DNA of 64,000 nucleotides from Paraburkholderia fynbosensis (GCF_902859935.1 NZ_CADIKI010000007.1:62001-126000), one strand, 5' to 3'. Counted from the stretch's first letter, positions 9,436-18,254 are shown. Translations and numbers: made by a program. Notes: generated by a model not told the origin, from the letters alone.

Positions 9436-9972
9436 ATGGCACGCAACATCGAAATCAAAGCCCGCGCCCAGCATTTCGAGCAACTGCGCGAGCGCGCGGC
9501 GCAGCTCGCGACGGACGCGCCGCTGATCTTCCGCCAGCAGGACTTTTTCTACGACGTGCCGCGCGGCCGTCTGAAACTGCGCCAGTTCGACGACGGCACG
9601 CCGGCCGAACTCATCTTCTATCAGCGCGACGATCGCGACGGCCCGAAAGCGTCGTATTACACGCGCAGCCCCGTGACCAATCCCGAAGCGATGCACGCGC
9701 TGCTCGCCACGGCGTTGACCACGCGCGGCATCGTCACCAAGGAACGGCATGTGTATCTGACCGGGCGCACGCGGATTCATCTGGACCGCGTCGACGGTCT
9801 GGGCGACTTCGTCGAACTGGAGGTGGTGCTCGCCCAGGACGACGACGAGGAAGGCGGCCATGCCGAAGCCCACGCGATGTTCGAGCGCTTGGGCGTCGCG
9901 GAAGCGGATCTGGTGGCGGTGGCGTATGTCGATCTGTTGAACCCGGAAGGCGAGTCGAAGCAGGCCGCGTGA
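9436..9972 (+). CDS. CYTH-domain protein (class IV adenylyl cyclase / triphosphatase-like)
   Basis: 178 aa, the size of a single CYTH domain. CYTH enzymes bind triphosphates and divalent metals in a beta-tunnel and include CyaB-type cyclases and triphosphatases. The N-terminus MARNIEIKAR matches the ExExK signature, except that the first glutamate is asparagine (N-I-E-I-K). Charged residues follow as expected, including KLRQF, HLDRVDGLGDFVELEV and a DDDEE cluster. It is followed after about 55 bp by the convergent Lrp gene. The actual substrate cannot be told from sequence; cyclase activity is not assured. Confidence 0.8.
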   Translation: MARNIEIKARAQHFEQLRERAAQLATDAPLIFRQQDFFYDVPRGRLKLRQFDDGTPAELIFYQRDDRDGPKASYYTRSPVTNPEAMHALLATALTTRGIVTKERHVYLTGRTRIHLDRVDGLGDFVELEVVLAQDDDEEGGHAEAHAMFERLGVAEADLVAVAYVDLLNPEGESKQAA

Positions 9973-10027
9973 AGGTCACGCTACGCGAGCCGCGTCGAAA
10001 TCCGCCCGGCTCTGCGTGCTACCCGCC

Positions 10028-10519
10028 TCAGCCAGCGGACGATCCCGGCGATAGATGAGCAAGCGGCAGCGGCCCGTTGCGCTTGAAGGTAGTCAGCACG
10101 ATATTCGAGCGCACGCTGTCGACGCCGGGCACGCGCATCAATTTCTTCATCACGAAGGTCGACAGATAATTTAGATCGGGCGCGACGATGCGCAACAGGT
10201 AATCGGCGTCCCCCACCACTGCATGACATTCGAGCACTTCGGGCAACACGTCGATCTGTTGCTGGAATTGTTCGATGATCGAGTCGCCGTGATGCTTCAA
10301 CTTCAAACTCGTGAAAGCGGTGACGCCGAGCCCGAGTTTCTCTGGCCGTAGCACGACGCGATAGCCGTCCACCACGCCCACCTGTTCCAGCCGTTGCAAA
10401 CGCCGTCCAATTTGCGACGGTGACAGCGGCACCTGCTCGGCCAGTTGCTGATGCGTGGCCCGGCCGAAGCGCTGCAGCACGTCGAGCAGTGCGAGATCGA
10501 AGTGATCTAGTTCCAACAT
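10028..10519 (-). CDS. Lrp/AsnC-family regulator, divergent from phhA
   Basis: About 163 aa. The N-terminal helix-turn-helix (FDLALLDVLQRFGRATHQQL) is followed by the RAM/AsnC ligand-binding domain with the typical GDADYLLRI. It is divergent from phenylalanine hydroxylase, an arrangement in which Lrp proteins usually activate the aromatic amino acid catabolic gene in response to the amino acid. ATG at 10519 is chosen because CGGACA precedes it and the Lrp-typical MLELD start follows; an in-frame ATG at 10534 is the alternative. A palindrome at 10537-10558 lies just upstream. Confidence 0.88.
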   Translation of the reverse strand: MLELDHFDLALLDVLQRFGRATHQQLAEQVPLSPSQIGRRLQRLEQVGVVDGYRVVLRPEKLGLGVTAFTSLKLKHHGDSIIEQFQQQIDVLPEVLECHAVVGDADYLLRIVAPDLNYLSTFVMKKLMRVPGVDSVRSNIVLTTFKRNGPLPLAHLSPGSSAG

Positions 10520-10536
10520 ATCAATTGTCCGCATTT

Positions 10537-10558
10537 AATCGTGGTTTAATGCACGATT
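10537..10558. promoter_or_regulatory. Candidate Lrp operator between the regulator and phhA
   Basis: Inverted repeat AATCGTG-N8-CACGATT in an AT-rich stretch, immediately upstream of the Lrp gene and 108 bp before the phhA start. TTTAAT/TTAAT repeats surround it. It fits an Lrp/AsnC-type operator, but binding is inferred. Confidence 0.45.
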
Positions 10559-10665
10559 ATTGCATATTAATGCCTAGAAACGCCAATATTGCGCCCTTCG
10601 CGCGCGCTTGCCGCTCTACACTCGCATCATCGATTTCACTGTCATCGCCGCTTGGCGCAGCACGC

Positions 10666-11568
10666 ATGTCAACAGCAACCAGCACCGCCAACACCGTCAG
10701 GCTGAAAGAGCAATTCGAAGTCGGCCTCGAAACCCGCGCCGATTTCACCATCGATCAACCGACGGACCGATACGGCGCAGTCGACCACGCGGTATGGCGA
10801 CAGCTCTATGCCCGCCAGACCGCGCTACTCGAAGGCCGTGTCTGCGACGCGTTCCTCGCGGGCGTCGAGCGTATCGGCATGCCGGCCGACCGCGTGCCTT
10901 CCTTCGATGAAATCAACGTAAAGCTGACACCGGCCACCGGCTGGCAAATCGTCGCCGTGCCCGGTCTCGTGCCGGATCGGGTGTTCTTCGAGCACCTGGC
11001 GAACCGCCGCTTTCCCGTGACGTGGTGGGTGCGTCGTCCGGACCAGCTCGATTATCTACAGGAGCCGGACTGTTTCCACGATCTGTTCGGGCACGTGCCG
11101 CTGCTGATCAACCCGATATTCGCCGACTATATGCACGCGTACGGCCGCGCCGCGCTCGCGGACAACGACGCCGGCGCGCTGCCGCTGCTTGCGCGGCTCT
11201 ATTGGTACACAGTGGAGTTCGGCCTGATCCGCGACGCCGCGAGTCCGAACGGTGTGAAGATCTACGGCGCGGGCATCGTGTCGAGCAAGGGCGAGACGCT
11301 TTAGAGCCAGCAGAGCGCGGCGCCGAACCGATTGCGCTTCGACCTGGAGCGCGTGATGCGCACGCGCTATCGCATCGACACGTTCCAGAAAACCTACTTC
11401 GTGATCGATGACTTCGAGCAGCTATTCAGCGTCGCGCAAACCGATTTCGCCGCGCTGCTTACGCGGCTTGCAGCCGAACCCGCCTTCCTGGCCGGCGACG
11501 TGCTCGGGCACGACCGCATCATCACGCGTGGTTCGCAGGAAGGCTGGCAAGACAACGGCGACGTTTGA
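10666..11568 (+). pseudogene. phhA: Phenylalanine 4-hydroxylase, interrupted by an in-frame TAG
   Basis: Tetrahydrobiopterin- and iron-dependent hydroxylase turning phenylalanine into tyrosine. Start ATG at 10666; the conserved domain and the iron ligands His138 and His143 (CFHDLFGHVP) and Glu184 (TVEFGLI) are intact. Codon 213 (11302-11304) is TAG, directly after SSKGETL, where the family has tyrosine. The same frame then continues with family-like sequence (SAAPNRLRFDLERVMRTRYRIDT) to a stop at 11568, giving 300 codons in all. The enzyme would lose about 88 C-terminal residues. It is followed by phhB and regulated in divergence with Lrp. This may be a real nonsense mutation or a sequencing error. 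Confidence 0.85.
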
Positions 11569-11669
11569 CGTCGCCAGCGCGGCTGCATCGGCAGCGGGTT
11601 CTTCGCATCCGTGAAAAAATAGTGAACGCGCTCGCCCACCGGCGCGCGTTCCGATCGAGGAGGTAACGC

Positions 11670-11960
11670 ATGATTCAGAAACTGACTTCCGCAGAGCGCA
11701 CCGCGCAGATGGCTCGACTGCATGGCTGGCAAACCGTCGCGGAGCGCGACGCGATCCAGCGCAAGTTCGAGTTCGCAGACTTCAACGCTGCGTTCGGCTT
11801 CATGACGCGAGTGGCGATCAAGGCGCAGGAAATGGATCACCACCCGGAGTGGTTCAACGTGTACAACAAGGTGGATATCACGCTGTCCACGCATGAAGCC
11901 GATGGCGTCACCGCTCGCGACATCGAATTGGCTTCGTTCATCGACAGCATTACCGCGTAA
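11670..11960 (+). CDS. phhB: Pterin-4a-carbinolamine dehydratase PhhB
   Basis: 96 aa, standard length. It recycles the pterin cofactor used by phenylalanine hydroxylase by dehydrating 4a-hydroxytetrahydrobiopterin. The family motif is visible as [20 protein letters not shown], with the His-His-Pro catalytic region. A good ribosome site (GGAGG) precedes the ATG. It lies about 100 bp after the end of the phhA frame, so it is probably in the phhA transcript. It appears intact although phhA carries a stop codon. Confidence 0.95.
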   Translation: MIQKLTSAERTAQMARLHGWQTVAERDAIQRKFEFADFNAAFGFMTRVAIKAQEMDHHPEWFNVYNKVDITLSTHEADGVTARDIELASFIDSITA

Positions 11961-12065
11961 TACAAAAAATCTACGGCGTTTCACGCGGGTTTACCTGTCA
12001 CGCGTTGAACAATGCCGCACAAATGAAAGGACAATGCAGGCAATCCCGCGTTCAATCCTTCAGTT

Positions 12066-12290
12066 CTACAGGCTATTATTAAGGCACACGTAAGTTTCCC
12101 AGGCTTGCCTCGCAATCCCGTCCAAACGATCCGGCGATAGCGTCTGTTGACGCTGTACAATCAGCAGCGCATACGGCTTGGAGAGCGCGCTTGCCTCCTT
12201 GCACAGAACGAGTTCGTCGCCGCTCGAAGGTGAGCGGGCGCGCCAGAAGTTGATCGCGGCTTCCAGTTCGTGAATGGATATATCGGACAT
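12066..12290 (-). CDS. DUF3717-type small protein
   Basis: 74 aa from ATG at 12290 (MSDISIHELEAAINFWR). It matches my memory of the DUF3717 family of Burkholderiales: a short, mostly helical soluble protein with no signal peptide and no catalytic motif that I can see. It is divergent from the response-regulator gene at 12451. Function unknown. The longer frame upstream of the chosen start is arginine-rich and not family-like. Confidence 0.75.
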   Translation of the reverse strand: MSDISIHELEAAINFWRARSPSSGDELVLCKEASALSKPYALLIVQRQQTLSPDRLDGIARQAWETYVCLNNSL

Positions 12291-12450
12291 GACTTCGTGA
12301 TCGCTCAGTAGCGCTGAAGGCGGCTCGATGGCTGCTTCGTGGCCTGTTTGCGCCAATCCGGCATGGCCACGCCGCACGCTGCCTGTGCAGCAGGCGCCCC
12401 GGCGAACCGCTTGCCCAAACGCCTAAACCCATTGTACTTGAGCGAATTCC

Positions 12451-13137
12451 ATGCGACTCCTTCTGATCGAAGATGACCGCCCCATCGCACGCGGCATCCA
12501 AAGCAGTCTCGAACAAGCCGGCTTCACCGTCGACATGGTCCACGACGGCATTTTCGCCGAACAGGCTCTCACGCAAAACCGTCACGAGCTGGTGATCCTC
12601 GATCTGGGTCTGCCCGGCATCGACGGCATGACACTGCTCTCGCGCTTTCGGCAGAGCAATCGCCACACGCCGGTGATCATCCTCACCGCGCGCGACGAAT
12701 TGCACGACCGCGTGCAAGGCCTGAATTCCGGCGCCGACGACTACATGCTGAAGCCGTTCGAACCGGCTGAACTCGAAGCGCGCATCCGCGCGGTGATGCG
12801 CCGCAGCGGCCCGCACGGCGACATGCCGCGTCCGGAAGTGTCGTTGGGCGGTGTGCGTCTGTCGGGCGTCGATCGCCGCATCTTCAACGACGACAAGCCG
12901 CTCGAACTGTCGCCGCGTGAATTCGCGGTGCTCGAAATGCTGCTGCTGCGTCATGGCCGCGTGGTCAGCAAGGCGCAACTGCAAGATCACCTGACGCATT
13001 TCGGCGGCGATCTCGGTGACACCGCGATCGAAGTCTATGTGCACCGGGTGCGCAAAAAGCTCGAGAACTGCCGTGTCGAAATCGTCACGGTGCGCGGTTT
13101 TGGTTACCTGTTGCAGGAAATCCGCCAGGCCGCATAA
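12451..13137 (+). CDS. OmpR-family response regulator (TctD/QseB-like)
   Basis: 228 aa. The receiver domain (about residues 1-115) has the acidic pocket at Asp8/Asp9, the phosphoacceptor Asp51 (ILDLGLPG) and Lys101 (LKPFEP). The C-terminal winged-helix DNA-binding domain has LSPREFAVLEMLL and EVYVHRVRKKLE. It is followed 134 bp later by the cognate sensor kinase. Sequence resembles TctD/PmrA-like regulators; the signal is not known. ATG at 12451 starts directly at the receiver domain. Confidence 0.93.
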   Translation: MRLLLIEDDRPIARGIQSSLEQAGFTVDMVHDGIFAEQALTQNRHELVILDLGLPGIDGMTLLSRFRQSNRHTPVIILTARDELHDRVQGLNSGADDYMLKPFEPAELEARIRAVMRRSGPHGDMPRPEVSLGGVRLSGVDRRIFNDDKPLELSPREFAVLEMLLLRHGRVVSKAQLQDHLTHFGGDLGDTAIEVYVHRVRKKLENCRVEIVTVRGFGYLLQEIRQAA

Positions 13138-13271
13138 TCGTCATGAAGGCCGCAAGTTCGACTGCGGCCTGACGGCGCCGGGCCGGCGCCGCGCACTCGG
13201 TGCGCAGTTCGCCGGCATCTGGCGAATTTCACGGCGCACGACGCCGTTGCCACTTTCCCACGTGTTCGATC

Positions 13272-14777
13272 ATGCCCCAGCCGGCCGCCAATAGTCTGCG
13301 CCGCACGCTGCTGCGGCGCCTCGCTGCACCTCTTTCACTGCTCGCGCTGATGAGCGGCCTGATCGCTTACTGGCTGGCCTGGCAGTACACGCAGCATGTC
13401 GTCGACCGCTCGCTCGCCGACCTCGCCACCGCGATTTCCAAACAGATCCAGATTGCCGGCCCGGATGCGCCGATCACCGTGCCGCCGCTCGCTCAGGCGA
13501 TGTTCTCCGATCCGGTCGAACAACTCGTCTACCGGATCAGTAACGGCGAGACCGAAATCGCCGGCGATCACAACCTGCCGCTGCAAGGCACCAGCGTGCG
13601 CCGCATGCATTACGCGTACGTGTTCGAAACGCAGCACGAAGGGGTGACGGTGCGCGTGGCACAGGTGCGGGTCGATCAGCCGACCGGCAATCCGATCGTC
13701 GTCGAAGTGGGCCAGCCGGTGCATCACCGCTTTCGCATCGCCGCCGAGTTTCTCGTCGCGATCATGATGCCGCTGCTGCTGCTGCTGCTGGCGGGCTGGG
13801 TGATTGTGTGGCGGGTCGTCAATCAGCAGCTTAATCCGCTCACCGATCTCGCGGACTCGCTGAACCGGCAGACGCACACGTCGCTCGAACCGGTCGACGA
13901 AACCTATGTGCCGGTCGAAATCCGGCCGCTGACGGGGGCGCTGAACGCCCTGCTCGGCCGTCTGAAAACTGCGCTCGAGGGACAGCGCAAATTCATCGCC
14001 GATGCCGCGCATCAATTGCGCACGCCGCTTACCGCCGTGAAACTGCATGCGGAACAGGCGGCGATCGCGCGTGATCCGCAGCAGACGCTCGCCGCCGTGC
14101 GCGAGCTGCGCGCCGCGGCCGACCGCGCAGTGCGACTGTCGAATCAGTTGCTTTCGCTCGCGCGCGCGGAGCCGGGCGAACAGGCGGCCCGCTTCGTCAA
14201 TGTGGACATGGCCGCGCTCGCATTCGATACCGGCGCGGAGTGGGTGCCGCGCGCGCTGACCTTCCACGTCGACCTCGGCTTCCAGCGCCTCGACGACCCG
14301 GACAACGATCATCCGTTGATCGCGCGCGGCAATCCGGTGCTGCTGCACGAAGTGATCGCCAATCTGCTGGATAACGCGCTCAAGTACGTACCGCCGTCGC
14401 GCTTCGATGGCGGCCGCATCACGGTGACGGTGTCGCAAGCGACGATCGACGATCTGCGCATGGCGGAGATCGTGGTCGAAGATAACGGGCCGGGCGTGCC
14501 GCGTGTACAGCAGGCCGACCTGTTTAAACGGTTCTTCCGCGGCGACGGTCAGAGCGACGCCGGTGTCGATAGCGGCGCGGGTCTCGGTCTCGCGATCGTC
14601 CACGACATCATGGTGCTGCATCACGGCAGCGTGCATTACGAGGACGCGCCGGAAGGCGGCGCACGTTTCATCGTGCGGATTCCGCTCGTGCCGATCGTCG
14701 TTCAGAGCGACACCACCGACGCAGAGCCACGGCGCCAGGCAAAAAAATCGGCGCACTCGGCGCCGATCGACATGTAA
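13272..14777 (+). CDS. Sensor histidine kinase (TctE-like)
   Basis: 501 aa from ATG at 13272. Two membrane segments (about residues 20-40 and 155-180) flank a periplasmic sensor domain resembling the 2CSK_N domain of TctE. A HAMP linker, the phosphoacceptor His247 (DAAHQLRTPL) and the ATPase boxes follow: N box ANLLDNALKY, G1 VEDNGPGVP, F box LFKRFFRG and G2 GAGLGLAIV. It phosphorylates the upstream response regulator. A longer frame starts at 13200, but its extra residues look non-coding. No tricarboxylate transporter lies beside it, so the TctE-like ligand is not established. Confidence 0.92.
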   Translation: MPQPAANSLRRTLLRRLAAPLSLLALMSGLIAYWLAWQYTQHVVDRSLADLATAISKQIQIAGPDAPITVPPLAQAMFSDPVEQLVYRISNGETEIAGDHNLPLQGTSVRRMHYAYVFETQHEGVTVRVAQVRVDQPTGNPIVVEVGQPVHHRFRIAAEFLVAIMMPLLLLLLAGWVIVWRVVNQQLNPLTDLADSLNRQTHTSLEPVDETYVPVEIRPLTGALNALLGRLKTALEGQRKFIADAAHQLRTPLTAVKLHAEQAAIARDPQQTLAAVRELRAAADRAVRLSNQLLSLARAEPGEQAARFVNVDMAALAFDTGAEWVPRALTFHVDLGFQRLDDPDNDHPLIARGNPVLLHEVIANLLDNALKYVPPSRFDGGRITVTVSQATIDDLRMAEIVVEDNGPGVPRVQQADLFKRFFRGDGQSDAGVDSGAGLGLAIVHDIMVLHHGSVHYEDAPEGGARFIVRIPLVPIVVQSDTTDAEPRRQAKKSAHSAPIDM

Positions 14778-14838
14778 CGGTGTTAGCGGGCTGCTTTGAA
14801 CTCAGTGACACGAGAGAGCAGCCCAGGCAGCCCCTGCG

Positions 14839-15369
14839 TCACTTCTTTTTCGCTTTTTTCTCCGCAGCCTTCACGCCCGCCTTTTTCGCCGACTTGCCGG
14901 CCTTGCCCGCGCTCTTCTCTTTCTCGGGCGGCGCCAGCATCGTGCCGCGGCACTTGCGAGCGCCGCAACGGCATTCGTATTCCTTCTTGAGCTTCTTGGT
15001 CTGACGCGCGTCGATCACGAGGCCGTAGTCGTAAAAGACCTCCTCGCCTTCCGCGATATCGCGCAACGCGTGCACGTAGACGTGGCCGTCGATTTCCTCG
15101 GCTTCGCAGTTCGGCGCACAGGAGTGATTGATCCAGCGCGCGCTGTTGCCGTTCACCTTGCCGTCGATCACCTTGCCGCTATCGAGCGCGAAATAAAATG
15201 TGTGATTCGGTTCGGCCGGATTATGTGGATGACGGCGCAATGCTTCTTTCCAAGAGATCCGCTCGCCCTTGTATTCGATCAACCGCTCGCCGGCCGCAAT
15301 CGGTTCGACGGCAAACACGCCTTTGCCGTGCACACCCGAACGGCGCACGGCGATCCTGCGTGAACTCAT
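14839..15369 (-). CDS. SET-domain protein with lysine/alanine-rich C-terminal tail
   Basis: 176 aa from ATG at 15369. The SET fold is clear: SGVHGKGVFAVEPI at the N-terminus, the cofactor/catalytic core RWINHSCAPNCEAEEIDG, EVFYDYG, and a post-SET cysteine cluster CRCGARKCRGT. The last ~30 residues are almost only Lys, Ala and Gly, resembling histone H1-like bacterial tails. SET proteins methylate lysines with S-adenosylmethionine. Possible targets here are DNA-binding or ribosomal proteins, which is inference. The gene is convergent with the sensor kinase. Upstream codons in the same frame are not family-like, so the shorter start is preferred. Confidence 0.85.
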   Translation of the reverse strand: MSSRRIAVRRSGVHGKGVFAVEPIAAGERLIEYKGERISWKEALRRHPHNPAEPNHTFYFALDSGKVIDGKVNGNSARWINHSCAPNCEAEEIDGHVYVHALRDIAEGEEVFYDYGLVIDARQTKKLKKEYECRCGARKCRGTMLAPPEKEKSAGKAGKSAKKAGVKAAEKKAKKK

Positions 15370-15590
15370 TGAATGAATCCTTGTGAAGAACTGGGGGTGA
15401 AGTCCGGCAGCCGCTTGAATTGCCCGCGTCTGACGCGCTGCTTTTTTCTGACGCGGATAGCAAACGCGGCGCCTTGCGAGCGCCGCGTCGACTTGCGACG
15501 CGCAATGCGCCACATCCGGCATCCTACACGCTCAAGACAGCTTCGTTCAACCGTCAAAGAAACGCGCTCGTGCAACCTGCGCTGCCAGCT

Positions 15591-16703
15591 TCACCGTTGT
15601 CCGAAGGAAATCTCGCCGAACAGCGCTTTCTGCTCGCGCGGTTGCGAACGCCAGTATTGCGGCGGCGCTTCGACCGTCGCACCGAGTTGCGCCGCGGCAT
15701 GCCAAGGCCAGCGCGGGTTGTACAGCAACGCGCGAGCCAGCGCGATCAGATCCGCGTCGCCTGCTTCGATCAATTGCTCGGCGTGCAGCGGATCGGTGAT
15801 CAAGCCGACGCCAATGGTGGTCAGCCCCGTGGCCTGCTTGACCGCCTTCGCGAACGGAATCTGATAACCCGGCTCGAGTGGAATCTTCTGCAACGGCGAC
15901 ACGCCACCAGAGGACACGTCGATCCAGTCGCAACCACGCTTTTTCAACTCGTGCGCGAAAGCAACCGTGTCCGCGAGCGTCCAGCCGCCTTCGACCCAAT
16001 CGGTCGCCGAAACACGCACGCCGACCGGTTTGTCGGCGGGAAATGCGGCGCGCACGATATCGAAGATTTCGAGCGGAAAGCGCATGCGGTTTTCGAGCGA
16101 ACCACCGTAGTCGTCGTCGCGCTGATTGGCGATCGGCGAGAGGAATTGATGCAGCAGATAACCGTGCGCCGCATGCACTTCCAATGCATCGATACCAAGA
16201 CGCGCGGCACGTCGCGCAGAGGCCGCGAACGCTTCGCGAATCCGGTTCAGCCCGGCTGCATCGAGCGCGAGCGGCGGCTCTTCGCCCGCCTTGTGCGGCA
16301 ATGCGGAGGGCGCGTGGGGTAGCCAGCCGCCTTGCGCCACCGGAATCAGCTGACCGCCTTCCCATGGCACATGGCTCGACGCCTTGCGCCCGGCGTGCGA
16401 CAACTGCATCGTCACGTTGACATGCGAATGCTTGCGGATCGCCGCGAGCACCGGCGCGAGCGCGGCTTCGGTGGCGTCGTCCCACAAGCCGAGATCGCCC
16501 GGCGTGATGCGGCCGTCCGGTTCGACGGAGGTGGCCTCGATGAACAGCATGCCGGCGCCCGACAACGCGAGACCGCCGAGGTGCAGCATATGCCAAGCTG
16601 TCGCCTCGCCACGTTCGGCGGAATACTGGCACATCGGGGACACGACGATACGATTGGGAAGCGTCACGCTACGCAGCGTGAGCGGAGAAAAAAGCGCGCT
16701 CAT
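15591..16703 (-). CDS. NADH:flavin oxidoreductase, Old Yellow Enzyme family (YqjM/xenobiotic reductase-like)
   Basis: 370 aa, an FMN-dependent barrel enzyme of the OYE family that reduces activated C=C bonds, nitro groups or nitrate esters. The N-terminus LFSPLTLRSVTLPNRIVVSPMCQYSAERG is typical of the YqjM/XenA branch, with Cys after Met-pro. The His/His pair appears as HAAHGYLLHQFLSPIANQRDD. The C-terminus carries ADLIALARALLYNPRWPWHAA. It lies on the minus strand with the glutamine amidotransferase and MarR genes. The physiological substrate is unknown. Confidence 0.92.
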   Translation of the reverse strand: MSALFSPLTLRSVTLPNRIVVSPMCQYSAERGEATAWHMLHLGGLALSGAGMLFIEATSVEPDGRITPGDLGLWDDATEAALAPVLAAIRKHSHVNVTMQLSHAGRKASSHVPWEGGQLIPVAQGGWLPHAPSALPHKAGEEPPLALDAAGLNRIREAFAASARRAARLGIDALEVHAAHGYLLHQFLSPIANQRDDDYGGSLENRMRFPLEIFDIVRAAFPADKPVGVRVSATDWVEGGWTLADTVAFAHELKKRGCDWIDVSSGGVSPLQKIPLEPGYQIPFAKAVKQATGLTTIGVGLITDPLHAEQLIEAGDADLIALARALLYNPRWPWHAAAQLGATVEAPPQYWRSQPREQKALFGEISFGQR

Positions 16704-16775
16704 GGATTACGCCCAGTGAAAGCCCGAGAGCGATCGAGCATAGCACCGTGAGCGGTTTACTGCATGTCCCGTCGG

Positions 16776-17489
16776 TCAGGCTTTGGCTTCCACCTGATCG
16801 AGCCATTCACTGAACATCCGGCAGGTGGCGGCTTCAAGCGCGGGACCAAATTGCGTGGTGTCGGCCCGCAACCGACGCGCGTCGATGCCATGACCGGCAA
16901 GCTCGCCCGCGTTGCCGATCAGCCAGGGCTCGAAGCGATCGGCACGAATCTCCGGATGGCACTGCAAGGCCAGTACGTGGTCACCCCAGGCGAACGCCTG
17001 GTTTTCGCAGGCGGGCGTCGATGCGAGACGCGTTGCGTTATCGGGTAGATCGAAGGTGTCGCCGTGCCAATGCAACATCGAAGTATGCTCGCCATCCAGA
17101 TGACGCAGCGGCGATGCGCGGCCGGCATCGGTCAGCGTGAGCGGCGTCCAGCCGAGTTCGGTATGGCCCGCGGGATAAACGCGCGCTCCGAGCGCACGCG
17201 CGATCAGTTGAGCGCCGAGGCATATGCCGAGTGTCGGCAATCCGGCCGCGATGCGTTTTTCGATCAGCGACAGCAACGGGACAAGCGTTGGATAAAGCGC
17301 GTCGTCGGTGGCGCTGATCGGGCCGCCGAGCACCACCATCAGTGACGCGGCAACCGGGTTCGGCGCCTCGATACGGGCGAAGCCTACATCGAGATAACGG
17401 ACCGGGCGCCCGCGCTCACCGAGCACTCGCTCAAGACTGCCCAGATCCTCGAAGTGCACATGACGAATGGCCAGTACTTCGCGATTCAT
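16776..17489 (-). CDS. Class I glutamine amidotransferase-like protein
   Basis: 237 aa, similar to GMP-synthase-type (GATase1) stand-alone amidotransferases. The nucleophile elbow is LGICLGAQLIA with Cys; the His and Glu of the triad appear in LQCHPEI. These proteins hydrolyse glutamine or gamma-glutamyl compounds. It has no synthase domain, so its ammonia acceptor is unknown. It lies about 70 bp from the OYE gene and 130 bp from the MarR gene, all on the minus strand. Confidence 0.88.
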   Translation of the reverse strand: MNREVLAIRHVHFEDLGSLERVLGERGRPVRYLDVGFARIEAPNPVAASLMVVLGGPISATDDALYPTLVPLLSLIEKRIAAGLPTLGICLGAQLIARALGARVYPAGHTELGWTPLTLTDAGRASPLRHLDGEHTSMLHWHGDTFDLPDNATRLASTPACENQAFAWGDHVLALQCHPEIRADRFEPWLIGNAGELAGHGIDARRLRADTTQFGPALEAATCRMFSEWLDQVEAKA

Positions 17490-17615
17490 CGGCCTGCCCC
17501 ACGTTCAGGTTGACTCAAGACTTGCCGCTACACGGCGCCAGACGGCTGACCGGCGATGAATACCGCCCGCCGAAGCCGGCTTGGCAGTGTAGCGGATTGT
17601 CCTGGACGAAAGCGC

Positions 17616-18254
17616 TTACTGCGCAAAGATCTTCCAGGTCTTCTTCTGGGTGGCGACGTCGGCGGTTTCATGCACTGAGCAGTCGAGACGCAGATCCGTA
17701 TCGGACATCTTCATGTCGAGCAGCGCGCAGTGATGCGGCGTCTTCTTCGGATTCTTGCTCGGCTCGAAGTGCGTGCAGCTCAGGCACATGCGGTGCGGCG
17801 GAATCGTGCCTTGCGCCTCGAGTTGATAGATCGTCTTGAGCAGCGTGCGATAGAAAACGGCCTGCTCGTCGTCACGCAACGTGCCCACCGCCTTGCCCAG
17901 AAACTCCGGCCATTGCGCGGCGCGCTTCGCAGCCGTGCGGCCACGCGCCGTCAGGCGCACTGCGAGGGCGCGGCCGTCGTCGAGGGCCCGGCGCTTTTCG
18001 ACGAGGCCTTTGGTTTCAAGCGTGCTGACCGCGTCGCTGGTGGTGGCGGCGGTTAAAGCCGTTTCACGGGCGATTTCGCCGAGGCGCATCGGCCCCTTGC
18101 GTTGCATCAACAAGACGAGGATTTCGCCCTGAGTCGGCGTGAGACCCGCGCCTTCGGCCCATTCCCAGGCCTGGCTTCGCATCGCCGTGCTCAATCGCAA
18201 TAGGCTATGGGTCACTCGCCCGGCTGCCTGTTCTCCGTATACGCCTTCGCTCAT
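17616..18254 (-). CDS. MarR-family regulator with cysteine-rich C-terminal extension
   Basis: 212 aa, longer than the usual ~145-160 aa. Residues ~1-145 form the winged helix domain (LTPTQGEILVLLMQRKGPMRL...SDAVSTLETKGLVEKRRALDD). About 55 residues follow with MCLSCTHFEP, HHCALLD and LDCSVHE. The four cysteines plus histidines could bind zinc, iron or a cluster. This looks like a redox- or metal-sensing MarR variant. It lies at the head of the minus-strand group with the amidotransferase and OYE, which it may control. Confidence 0.88.
   Translation of the reverse strand: MSEGVYGEQAAGRVTHSLLRLSTAMRSQAWEWAEGAGLTPTQGEILVLLMQRKGPMRLGEIARETALTAATTSDAVSTLETKGLVEKRRALDDGRALAVRLTARGRTAAKRAAQWPEFLGKAVGTLRDDEQAVFYRTLLKTIYQLEAQGTIPPHRMCLSCTHFEPSKNPKKTPHHCALLDMKMSDTDLRLDCSVHETADVATQKKTWKIFAQ

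Noticed and set aside
11302..11304. Programmed readthrough or selenocysteine/pyrrolysine recoding at the phhA TAG
   Set aside because: No pyrrolysine genes or recoding signals were seen; a nonsense mutation or read error is simpler.
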